A stretch of DNA of 22,224 bases from Candidatus Methanomarinus sp. HR1 (GTDB taxonomy: Archaea > Halobacteriota > Methanosarcinia > Methanosarcinales > Methanocomedenaceae): positions 1 to 22,224 of the forward strand of contig MZXQ01000112.1 of NCBI GenBank assembly GCA_002926195.1, given 5' to 3'. The position numbers and the translations under genes are program-made. Position 1 is the stretch's first letter; each line of letters starts with the position of its first letter. The notes below the pieces were generated by a model, which was not told the origin of the DNA, did no database searches, and saw only the letters and a program-made list of their open reading frames with translations. Below are positions 14,893 through 22,014 of this stretch, piece after piece.

Positions 14893-15719
14893 CAATCACC
14901 CCTTCCACTCTCAAGCATACGTTCCAATGCCTTTTTAGCCTGCTTGCGTATTGATTCCGGAACAGTTACTACATACTTGTTCTCCTCAAGTGCGGTAATA
15001 ATGTTTGAAAGACTGTTCATCTTCATACTCGGACACACAGCACATGATGATGCAGGATAAAATTCTTTATCAGGATTTTCTTTTTTAAGTTTATGCAGCA
15101 TACCTATTTCAGTACCTATAATAAATTTTCTGCTGTTTGACTTTTTAATGTGAGTGACCATTCCCCCTGTACTAAAAACATTGTCTGCAAGATCGATCAC
15201 TTCAGGTCTGCATTCCGGGTGAACGATTGTTTCAGCATCGGGATACGTATTTTTTGATAGCATAATATCTTCAGGCAGTATCATATGATGTGTGGAGCAG
15301 TAACCATCCCAGGGTATGATCTTTTTATCTGTATAACGGGCTGTATACAGTGCCAGGTTCCTGTCAGGTACAAAGATCACTTCATTTTCATCAAGACTAT
15401 TCACTACCTGCACGGCATTAGCAGATGTACAGCAGATATCAGAGTGTGCTTTCACCTGTGCACTGGTGTTTACATATGCTACAACTACAGCATCGGGATA
15501 TTCCTTTTTCTTAATTATCAACTCTTCAGGTGTGATCATTGCTGCCATTGGGCATTCTGATAGGATCTCAGGTATCAACACTGTCTTTTGCGGGCTGAGA
15601 ATGGCAGCACTCTGTGCCATAAAATCCACTTGATAATTATGGGTAAGAATCACTGCATTACGCTCTTCTTTTAATTCATGGATACGCGCAATAAGTTTTT
15701 CTTTGTCCTGAATAGTCAT
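14892..15719 (-). CDS. nadA: Quinolinate synthase A with an internal 33-residue gap
   Basis: NadA condenses iminoaspartate with dihydroxyacetone phosphate to quinolinate, using a [4Fe-4S] cluster, for NAD synthesis. The three cluster cysteines appear as C56 (ECPMA), C141 (GYCSTHH) and C229 (AVCPSM). HNYQ (27-30), CTSANAV (97-103) and VHPEC (166-170) are also present. HNYQ is followed directly by VDFMAQSAAIL. Compared with the family as I recall it, about 33 residues are missing between them, including the IADFxGDSL block that carries an active-site serine. Activity is therefore doubtful. I choose the ATG at 15719 (275 residues), which has AGGGA just upstream; an upstream TTG at 15740 would add seven residues. 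It lies between ribD2 and ubiA in one operon and shares TGATG with ubiA. Confidence 0.88.
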   Translation of the reverse strand: MTIQDKEKLIARIHELKEERNAVILTHNYQVDFMAQSAAILSPQKTVLIPEILSECPMAAMITPEELIIKKKEYPDAVVVAYVNTSAQVKAHSDICCTSANAVQVVNSLDENEVIFVPDRNLALYTARYTDKKIIPWDGYCSTHHMILPEDIMLSKNTYPDAETIVHPECRPEVIDLADNVFSTGGMVTHIKKSNSRKFIIGTEIGMLHKLKKENPDKEFYPASSCAVCPSMKMNSLSNIITALEENKYVVTVPESIRKQAKKALERMLESGRGD

Positions 15720-15782
15720 CTGAATTCCCTGCCAGGTCAATATTAGTAACTCTCATTTATTATTATGGAATAAAACACTTTC

Positions 15783-16466
15783 CTAAACTGTCTTTAATAC
15801 ACGCCATTTAAGCAGTACACCGTCATCTATTTTCTCAATTGAGATCAGTTCCAGTCCGGTTGCTTGCTTACGGCTTGAAAAACCAATTCCATCAACCAGT
15901 GTAGGGGCCTTTTCACCACCCAGTATTACTGCACCGATATAGGTGTATATCTCATCTACCAGTCCCTGGGAGATCAGTGACCAGTTTAGAGTTGCACCAC
16001 CTTCTACCATTAGTGTATGAATACCTTTTTGGTGTAGGGATGACATCAGGATATTCAAATCTACCTGTGCATTACCTGATGTGATTATAGTAGACTTTTT
16101 CTTAAGTTCTTCAACCTGCTGTTTGGGAGCTTGCTCACATACAGCTATTATTCGCTCTGCGTCCCCTTTTATGAATATATCAGCTTCAATGGGTGTTCTG
16201 GCCATACTGTCTACTACTATCCTGATAGGGTTATCATACCCATACTTCTCTTTGTGTGCACGTCTGAGATTATCTGATTTGATAGTAAGACTGGGATCAT
16301 CACCCAGTACTGTGCCAATGCCTACCATCACGGCGTCAGCACCGGCACGTAAATGATCTACTCTCGCAAAGTCATTATCTCCCGATATCCTTACCTGTTT
16401 TCTCAGACTGGTTGAAATCTTACCATCTGCTGACATGGCAGCGTTAATAAAAGTAAACGGACGCAT
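15783..16466 (-). CDS. Archaeal 2,5-diamino-6-ribosylamino-pyrimidinone 5'-phosphate reductase (RibD2/ArfC type)
   Basis: This NAD(P)H-dependent reductase reduces the ribosyl group of the riboflavin/F420 precursor before deamination. The 227-residue protein is the RibD C-terminal reductase domain on its own, as in archaea: INAAMSADGKIS (7-18), GADAVMVGIGTVLGDDPSL (42-60, nucleotide and substrate loop), a central IRIVVDS segment and VEGGATLNWSLI near 154-165. The ATG is preceded closely by AAGGAG. A TATA-like GTATATATT stretch (plus-strand 16489-16497) lies just upstream, with a second candidate near 16515-16530. It leads an apparent operon with nadA (gap about 63 bases) and ubiA, grouping flavin, NAD and lipid steps. 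Confidence 0.9.
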   Translation of the reverse strand: MRPFTFINAAMSADGKISTSLRKQVRISGDNDFARVDHLRAGADAVMVGIGTVLGDDPSLTIKSDNLRRAHKEKYGYDNPIRIVVDSMARTPIEADIFIKGDAERIIAVCEQAPKQQVEELKKKSTIITSGNAQVDLNILMSSLHQKGIHTLMVEGGATLNWSLISQGLVDEIYTYIGAVILGGEKAPTLVDGIGFSSRKQATGLELISIEKIDDGVLLKWRVLKTV

Positions 16467-16543
16467 TGCTCCTTGAATTGCTCTTTAAGTATATATTATT
16501 GACTGTGAAATGAGATTTTTTTTTATACTAAACTTTTACTCAA

Positions 16544-17158
16544 CAGGCTGTCCCAAAAGTCCAAAATTTCGTATCCACTTCAAATCTAAGGGTAACTGAC
16601 ATTATTTTGAAATAGAAAGCCTGCTTATGCACTTGATTTAGATAATCCTAAAGTGTATTTTACCCTGATTTTTGAAGGGGATACAAAATTTCCAAATTTA
16701 GACCCTTAGTTCTTGATTTAAAGGCCTAATTGAACTTATTTTTGTATCCACTTTAAATCTAAGGGTAATTAATACCTCTTTAAGAATCATGACAATTTAA
16801 TAATTTTTTTAATGAAATATTGCCTCTTGAGAAATCTGTGTAAATCCGTGTTAATCTGTGTCTAAAAAAAAGTAAATTCTAACAAGAAAGTGTACATTGC
16901 TTACGATTCATATCCAGGGTTATACACTATATAGAATAGAAAGTAATCTTGATAAAGTCAGAAATTATTTTTTTCAGACACAGATTAACACAGATTAAAA
17001 TTCCTTAACCGATCACAAATATCAAAATACCATACTTTTTGAAGTGGATACAATTTAGCTTAAAAAATGCTTTCGAACTCTATAAATAGGTAGTAATTAC
17101 CCTTAGATTTGAAGTGGATACTTATTTTTCATATAAATTATAGTTTTGGGACAGCCTG
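16544..17158. mobile_element. 615-bp noncoding MITE-like element with terminal inverted repeats
   Basis: The ends are perfect 15-bp inverted repeats, CAGGCTGTCCCAAAA at 16544-16558 and its complement at 17144-17158. TCAA flanks both sides (16540-16543 and 17159-17162), fitting a 4-bp target duplication. Inside, a 25-bp repeat (GTATCCACTT then CAAATCTAAGGGTAA) occurs at 16571-16595, perfectly inverted at 17097-17121, and in diverged copies at 16661-16684 (-), 16744-16768 (+) and 17028-17051 (-). A second inverted pair (GTGTTAATCTGTGTCT plus an A run) lies at 16848-16871 and 16968-16991. No frame of useful length is present, so it is a non-autonomous element moved by a transposase encoded elsewhere. 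It occupies most of the ribD2-bioY divergent gap. Confidence 0.8.
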
Positions 17159-17181
17159 TCAAACCTTTTTTAACATCCAAA

Positions 17182-17213
17182 TTGTCAACCAATAATTCAA
17201 TATAAGATAACAA
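17182..17213 (+). promoter_or_regulatory. BirA-like operator overlapping the bioY TATA box
   Basis: TTGTCAACC (17182-17190), a 14-base spacer, then AGATAACAA (17205-17213) resembles the biotin repressor box TTGTTAACC-N14/15-GGTTAACAA, with 8 of 9 and 7 of 9 matches. A TATA-like TTCAATATAA sits in the spacer, so bound BirA would block TBP. Initiation about 25 bases past the TATA would fall at or near the bioY ATG (17229), and no ribosome site is seen, so a leaderless or nearly leaderless message is likely. The site lies 24 bases beyond the end of the mobile element. Confidence 0.65.
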
Positions 17214-17228
17214 TCAGTATTTCATCAT

Positions 17229-17765
17229 ATGACCGAAAACGCTCAAGTAAAACCTTTGATATATGCTTCCCTTTTTGCAGCTTTAACAGCCATTGGTGCT
17301 TTCATCAGGATCCCTGGTCCGGGTCCGGTCCCTATTACTCTTCAAATATTCTTTGTAATACTCACAGGACTGGTACTGGGAAGCCGCTGGGGCGCGATCA
17401 GTATGATAGTATATGTAATGCTGGGATTAATAGGTCTCCCGGTGTTCTCAGGCGGTTTGTCAGGTATAGGAGTGCTACTGGGTCCGACCGGAGGCTACTT
17501 GATAGGGTTTATTATAGGTGCTTTCGTTATCGGACTGATATCACACAGTGCTAAAGAAGGCTTTACAGCATCTGTTTTGGCTGTAGTGAGCGGTCTTTTT
17601 ATGATCTATCTATCCGGGATAGTACAGTTATCTGTCGTATTACACATATCACTATGGGAAGCCGTAGTGATAGGAGTATTACCTTTTATATTATTTGACA
17701 TTATCAAAATAGCAGCAGCACTGATCATTGCAGATAAGATAAGGACCATTGTTGTGATACCATGA
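17229..17765 (+). CDS. bioY: BioY, substrate-binding subunit of the ECF biotin transporter
   Basis: BioY is the integral-membrane S component that captures biotin. The 178-residue protein has about six hydrophobic helices and the family blocks PGPGPVPITLQ (29-39), GSRWGA (51-56), GLPVFSGG (69-76) and GPTGGYLIGF (85-94). It overlaps ecfA1 by ATGA and leads a complete transporter set, a dedicated (group I) arrangement rather than shared energising subunits. No biotin synthesis genes are in the window, so uptake may be the organism's main source. Control by biotin is suggested by the operator at 17182-17213. Confidence 0.95.
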   Translation: MTENAQVKPLIYASLFAALTAIGAFIRIPGPGPVPITLQIFFVILTGLVLGSRWGAISMIVYVMLGLIGLPVFSGGLSGIGVLLGPTGGYLIGFIIGAFVIGLISHSAKEGFTASVLAVVSGLFMIYLSGIVQLSVVLHISLWEAVVIGVLPFILFDIIKIAAALIIADKIRTIVVIP

Positions 17766-18559
17766 TCAAGATACAGGATGTTTATTTCTCTTATACGGAT
17801 GGACCGGTTCTGGATGGTATTGATCTAACGATCAATAAAGGAGAATATGTAGGCATCATGGGCGAAAGTGGCTCGGGAAAGACCACTCTGGCTAAGCTTA
17901 TAATAGGACTTCTGCTTCCTCAAAACGGTGTAATAAAGATAAACGGGATATCTACTCAAGAAAGCACAAAGCTGCTGGAAATACGAAAAGCAGTGGGTCT
18001 GGTGTTCCAGAACCCGGATACCCAGATAATCGGAGAGACTGTTGAGGAGGACCTGGTCTTTGGTCTGGAGAATTTGCAACTTTCAGTTACGAAGATCGAT
18101 GATCGAATTGATAGATATCTGGGTCTACTCGGGATAAATCATCTAAGATATAGTAATTTCAGGCTGCTCAGTTGTGGACAGAAACAACTGGTAAATCTTG
18201 CAGCCGTTATGGCAATGCAGCAGGACTGTATTATTTTCGATGAACCTGTTTCAATGGTAGATCGTACACACCAAAAAAAAATTCTCGCATTCATTCATGA
18301 ATTGAACCGGAGTGGTGTGGCAGTTATCCACATAACCCATGACCCTGGAGAACTTGTACATTGTAGCAGGATCATTATCATATCAAACGGTAGGGTAGCA
18401 TATCAGGGTACACCTTATGAGGTTTTTGAGCACATGGTCCGTAATGATGAACATAATGTACCGGTAACCTTTGCTATTTCACGAAAGCTTGGGTTAGCGC
18501 CTGTTAGTAAACCGGAAGAACTGGTGAAGAAGATATGGTTATCAAGATCAGAAACGTAA
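17762..18559 (+). CDS. ecfA1: ECF transporter ATPase A1
   Basis: This ABC ATPase energises the biotin importer. Walker A is GESGSGKTT (34-42), the Q loop is VFQNPDTQI (81-89), the signature is LSCGQ (136-140, Cys in place of the usual Gly), Walker B ends IIFDEP (157-162) and the switch His is H193 in HITHD. VEEDLVFGLEN (94-104) matches the EcfA-specific segment that contacts EcfT. The 265-residue length is normal. The start overlaps the bioY stop by 4 bases and the end overlaps ecfA2 by 25 bases, so the four genes are translated as a unit. Confidence 0.93.
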   Translation: MIKIQDVYFSYTDGPVLDGIDLTINKGEYVGIMGESGSGKTTLAKLIIGLLLPQNGVIKINGISTQESTKLLEIRKAVGLVFQNPDTQIIGETVEEDLVFGLENLQLSVTKIDDRIDRYLGLLGINHLRYSNFRLLSCGQKQLVNLAAVMAMQQDCIIFDEPVSMVDRTHQKKILAFIHELNRSGVAVIHITHDPGELVHCSRIIIISNGRVAYQGTPYEVFEHMVRNDEHNVPVTFAISRKLGLAPVSKPEELVKKIWLSRSET

Positions 18560-19356
18560 CCCATACTTACAGTCCTGGTACTCCATGGGAATTCACAGCA
18601 CTAAGCAATGTTGACCTTACCATCAATGAAGGTATGGTATTGGGACTCATCGGAGGAGTCGGATCAGGTAAATCCACACTTGCATCCCTTATTGCAGGTA
18701 TTGGAACACCTGTAACAGGAAGTATCACTATTGATGGAAGTCTGCCGCATCCCGGAAAAAATGTGGGGATACTTCTCCAGCAGCCAGAAGAATTCTTTTT
18801 TGAAAATACAGTCTTTGCTGACATTGCATTCGGACTTAAGAATATGGGACTGACAGAACACGAGATCAATAAAAGAATCGATTCTACGCTTGATATGATC
18901 GGTCTTGATCATTTCGTGCTTGATAAATCACCTTTTCATCTCAGCAGGGGAACTGCACGGCTTGCTGCTTTAGCCTCTGTACTTGCCATGAGAACCAAAT
19001 ACCTGATACTTGATGAGCCAACGGTAAATATGGATTCCAAAAGTAAAAAAAAGATACTTGGGGTTATTCGAAACTTATCTGAAAAAGTGACTGTTATCTA
19101 TATTTCCCACCAGATACATGAAGTGAGTGCAATATCAGATCAAATGTGTGTATTGGGGCATGGAAGGGTATTATTTTCAGGGTCGACACCTAAGTACAAA
19201 CAATGGGCCTTTAAAGAAAATAAAGAAGATCTTCTTCCTGTTATTGATCAGGTCATGTATGGATTAAAAGAGCTGGGTATGGATGTCAATACTGATGTTT
19301 TAGGCCTGGATGATGCTGTTTCTAATATTCAAACAGCACTTAAGAGAGGTAAGTAA
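18535..19356 (+). CDS. ecfA2: ECF transporter ATPase A2
   Basis: The second ATPase of the heterodimer, 273 residues. Walker A is GGVGSGKST (40-48), the Q-loop region is LLQQPEEFFFENTV (80-93), Walker B is LILDEP (157-162) and the switch His lies in YISHQ (189-193). The signature is LSRGT (136-140) instead of LSGGQ, so one of the two composite ATP sites is atypical; asymmetric sites are known in this family. It begins 25 bases inside ecfA1 and its stop shares one base with the ecfT start (TAATG). Confidence 0.92.
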   Translation: MVIKIRNVTHTYSPGTPWEFTALSNVDLTINEGMVLGLIGGVGSGKSTLASLIAGIGTPVTGSITIDGSLPHPGKNVGILLQQPEEFFFENTVFADIAFGLKNMGLTEHEINKRIDSTLDMIGLDHFVLDKSPFHLSRGTARLAALASVLAMRTKYLILDEPTVNMDSKSKKKILGVIRNLSEKVTVIYISHQIHEVSAISDQMCVLGHGRVLFSGSTPKYKQWAFKENKEDLLPVIDQVMYGLKELGMDVNTDVLGLDDAVSNIQTALKRGK

Positions 19357-20090
19357 TGATCGGGGCATATAGAAACGGTCATTCGGTTCTTTATACGCTT
19401 GACCCGAGAACAAAATTATTTTTAACGGCCGGGATAAGCTTACTTATATATTCAGCAAAGCTTTGGGAACTGGGATTTATGCTGGTTTTTGTATTTATAC
19501 TGGCATGGATCAGTGCAATACCGTTTATCAGTTTTATCAGAGGACTCAGACCAATTTTACTGTTCTGCTTAGTTATTTTATTATTTCATCTGTTATTAAC
19601 TCCGGGAGAGCTGTTGGTCAGTTGGGTACCATTTGCGACTATTGAAGGGTTGTATACAGGGGTTTTATTGGTTGTCAGGTTTATTTCGTTGATACTATAC
19701 ACTTCGATATTATTGCATACCACATCACCATCTGAATTAAATACGGCCTGTGCATATTTCTTAAGACCTCTGGGTACTTTCGGTAGTAATATTGCCTTTA
19801 TGGTCGGGGTGGCTGTAACACTTATACCGCAGTTGTTCAGGGAAAAAGATATTATTATAAGAGCTCAAACTGCCAGGGGTTTTACATCAGGTGGAATTAG
19901 AGGTTCCATTGCCTTTTTAGTCCCTTTATTACTCAGGTCTTTCAGAAAGGCAGATGAACTCTCAGATACACTGGAATCCAGGTGTTATTACCAGTCAAGG
20001 CAGTATTATTATTATAGTACTGATCTTGCCGGTAGAGATTTGGCTGCAGGTGTGGTTTTTTTAGTGATGGCTGGTTTGGTATGCCTTTGA
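19356..20090 (+). CDS. ecfT: EcfT, transmembrane coupling subunit of the biotin transporter
   Basis: EcfT is the scaffold that links BioY to the two ATPases through cytoplasmic coupling helices. The 244-residue protein starts with the typical YTLDPRTKL (13-21), has about five hydrophobic helices, and carries the first coupling motif ARG at 173-175. The second coupling motif reads SRC at 208-210 within LESRCY, where families usually have A/S-R-G. The rest of the coupling domain (IRGSIAFLVPLLLRSFRKADELSD) looks intact, so the protein is probably functional. The C-terminus ends 9 bases before a truncated glycosyltransferase frame. Confidence 0.92.
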   Translation: MIGAYRNGHSVLYTLDPRTKLFLTAGISLLIYSAKLWELGFMLVFVFILAWISAIPFISFIRGLRPILLFCLVILLFHLLLTPGELLVSWVPFATIEGLYTGVLLVVRFISLILYTSILLHTTSPSELNTACAYFLRPLGTFGSNIAFMVGVAVTLIPQLFREKDIIIRAQTARGFTSGGIRGSIAFLVPLLLRSFRKADELSDTLESRCYYQSRQYYYYSTDLAGRDLAAGVVFLVMAGLVCL

Positions 20091-20099
20091 TGGCATTAG

Positions 20100-20429
20100 G
20101 GATCTGTTAATCGATGGCATCGTGATTCAGATGTTTTCGTTCTGTCAAGTTTGAATGAGGGAGTACCAAGAACGGTATTGGAGGCAATGTCGTGCGGGGT
20201 TCCGATTGTTTGTACAGAGTTGCCTCAATTCGTCAGTGTTGTTGAGGGTTGTGGATTGTTGGTTCCAGTAGAGGATTCTCAAGCACTTGCGGAAGGTATT
20301 TTAAAGATCATATCGGATAAAGAATTGGTACGAAAATTAGGAGAAAATGGTAGAATGAAAGTTGTTGAAAGCTACTCATGGGAAGATACTGTGAAAAATA
20401 CGGTTCAATTGTATGAGGAGTTGATTTAG
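20100..20429 (+). pseudogene. C-terminal remnant of a GT4-family glycosyltransferase
   Basis: The open frame from just after a TAG at 20097 encodes SDVFVLSSLNEGVPRTVLEAM and continues through CGVPIVCTELPQ to the usual C-terminal helices. That is the nucleotide-sugar-binding half of a GT4 (group 1) glycosyltransferase, including the E-x7-E motif. Only about 100 of roughly 350-400 residues remain, the N-terminal acceptor domain is missing, and the best available start is a TTG at 20151 inside the domain. I read it as a 5'-truncated relic left by a rearrangement immediately downstream of ecfT. It is followed by a methyltransferase after one base, as in polysaccharide or S-layer glycan clusters. 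Confidence 0.8.
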
Positions 20430-20430
20430 G

Positions 20431-21174
20431 ATGATGAATAGTGTAAAAGAATGCGAATATAGCACTTCAGAGTATTCTAAAAGAATTCTAAAAGGTACAT
20501 TAGGCTACCCACATAGAAAACGATTTGAAGATTTATTGAAAATATGTACTGAATATAAAAATATGCGAGTTTTAGATATTGGTTGTCATGATTTTTTTTT
20601 TGAAAAAGAAATAATCAACTATCAAAAGATGCTGGTTGGATGTGATTTAGATTGGGAAAGTGGATTATATTGTGCAAATGATAATATAAAAAAATATATG
20701 TGGGATAATGTATATGTGATTGCGTCCATGGGAGAATGTCTTCCTTTGAAGGATGATTCTTTTGATTTAATATTGTGCTTTGAAACTTTAGAACATGCTG
20801 ATGATGAATACAAAATGTTAAAAGAAATTGATAGAGTATCAGCAAAGAATGCTACTTTGATCATATCAGCACCTATCGAATTTGGAATAATATTACTATT
20901 CAAACAGGTTTTCCGGTATATAGCCCATCATGACTATTATTTTGACATAAAACAAAATAGATATTCGTTCAAAGAACTTTTACACGCAGGTGTATTTTGC
21001 AACCTTGAGCGAGTCAGTAGAATCAAATATTGCCATAAGGGATATGATTATAGAAATACAGTAGAAATGCTATCTTCGAGGTTTGAACTTATTCAAAAAA
21101 TAAATACACCTTTTGAATGGATGCTTGATAGACTGTCATATGGTACTATATTAATATTTCAAAAAATAGATTAA
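20431..21174 (+). CDS. Class I SAM-dependent methyltransferase
   Basis: The 247-residue protein has a Rossmann methyltransferase core: VLDIGC (47-52, SAM loop), GCDLD (70-74, ribose-binding acid) and LPLKDDSFDLILCFETLEH (104-122), matching the Methyltransf_11-type family. After residue 150 a variable, aromatic-rich region likely sets substrate; the substrate is unknown. It starts right after the glycosyltransferase relic, with GAGGAG about 10 bases before the ATG (another ATG follows one codon later). The coding sequence is markedly AT-rich, with poly-A and poly-T runs, unlike the upstream transporter genes, suggesting recent acquisition. A role in glycan or lipid decoration fits the neighbour but is inferred. 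Confidence 0.82.
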   Translation: MMNSVKECEYSTSEYSKRILKGTLGYPHRKRFEDLLKICTEYKNMRVLDIGCHDFFFEKEIINYQKMLVGCDLDWESGLYCANDNIKKYMWDNVYVIASMGECLPLKDDSFDLILCFETLEHADDEYKMLKEIDRVSAKNATLIISAPIEFGIILLFKQVFRYIAHHDYYFDIKQNRYSFKELLHAGVFCNLERVSRIKYCHKGYDYRNTVEMLSSRFELIQKINTPFEWMLDRLSYGTILIFQKID

Positions 21175-21289
21175 TAACGAGAATATGAAGATGTGGATTG
21201 GAATTGTAGTATAAGACATGTGTCCCTTTAGTAAATTGTGAGGCATCATTAGTGTTTTGTCGGATTTTGGGGAAATCTCTTTGCTTCCG

Positions 21290-21505
21290 TTATAAGAGAT
21301 CCATGAATTCCGCGACTGTTAAGTCCGCATCCTCTATTATAGCTCTTAATGTTCCTTTCGCGATTTCCCGGTGGTCTGGAATTGTTAGCGACTTTCGATA
21401 AGAATGTCTAAGATGTACATGGCTCCCTTTCTGGTCTCGAACATAATAACCAATCTTGGATAGAGCCCTGATAACTTCTTTACCAGAAAGCAAAGGCAGT
21501 TTCAT
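21290..21505 (-). CDS. hicA: HicA toxin (mRNA interferase)
   Basis: The 71-residue double-stranded-RNA-binding-fold protein matches HicA/YcfA. It shows an N-terminal GKEVIRALSKIGY helix, GSHVHLRH (27-34) with the catalytic His29 seen in active toxins, and TIPDHREIAKGTLRAII (41-57). HicA cleaves mRNA unless bound by HicB. The ATG directly follows the hicB stop (TAA then ATG), so the pair is co-translated. The His is intact, so the toxin should be active. Confidence 0.93.
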   Translation of the reverse strand: MKLPLLSGKEVIRALSKIGYYVRDQKGSHVHLRHSYRKSLTIPDHREIAKGTLRAIIEDADLTVAEFMDLL

Positions 21506-21724
21506 TTATATAGACACGCTCACAAAAGTCTCCTTTATGCCTTCTCTGTGTTCAATTGGACTGCCATTTTCAGCTAATACACTAAGATGCAGCTCGATTG
21601 CTTCCGCTATATTTTTCTTTGCTTCTTCTTCTGTTTTACCTTGTGAGATACAGCCAGGAAGAGCTGGTACAGTGACAACATACCATCCATCTTCATCTTG
21701 TTCTATTTTTATTTTGAAATTCAT
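21506..21724 (-). CDS. hicB: HicB antitoxin
   Basis: The 72-residue protein is the partial RNase-H-fold antitoxin of the HicAB system: a DEDGWYVVTVPALPGC strand pair (10-25), SQGKTEEEAKKNIAEAI (27-43) and a short C-terminal tail without an evident DNA-binding domain. The order antitoxin then toxin on the minus strand fits the hicBA arrangement. A TATA-like run of A/T lies about 35-50 bases upstream (near 21760-21775, minus strand), a plausible promoter. Without a C-terminal helix-turn-helix or ribbon-helix-helix, autoregulation by HicB alone is less likely. Confidence 0.92.
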   Translation of the reverse strand: MNFKIKIEQDEDGWYVVTVPALPGCISQGKTEEEAKKNIAEAIELHLSVLAENGSPIEHREGIKETFVSVSI

Positions 21725-22014
21725 TTCTTAGATATATATCTTTGAGACTTAAAAGACTAACTCTAATATAAATAAATCCATTTCTAATTAACGTTCTATA
21801 AATATGCGGCGTTACCCATAGGGGCAATTTTAGTAAGCGATAATAACAGATACCTCACCAATGGCACAGTGTTTGTTTTAATTTCTTAAAAAATATGGAA
21901 GTATGATCCTGCCATGAAATTCCAGGATTTTAACTACCACTGTTTCTCGAAATCTATCGGATCCAAGAAGATCTCAACATTTTACATTGGATTCCTATAC
22001 CGACTGACTATGCC
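21725..22014. other. Noncoding gap upstream of hicBA
   Basis: This 290-base stretch holds the presumed hicBA promoter at its left end. The rest shows no recognised gene, RNA or repeat. A plus-strand frame from 21914 runs into the neighbouring gene in antisense and has no recognisable similarity. Confidence 0.5.

Noticed and set aside
15285..15560. Plus-strand Cys-rich frame within nadA
   Set aside because: It is a shadow of the nadA coding strand, with no ribosome site and no recognised family.
16571..17121. Possible CRISPR-like array from repeated GTATCCACTT sequences
   Set aside because: Copies are in both orientations, irregularly spaced (66 to about 260 bases) and bounded by terminal inverted repeats, so a transposon-like element explains them better.
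20151..20429. Intact small protein of 92 residues starting at TTG 20151
   Set aside because: The similarity to glycosyltransferases begins upstream of this TTG (DVFVLSSL), so the codon is internal and the gene is 5'-truncated.
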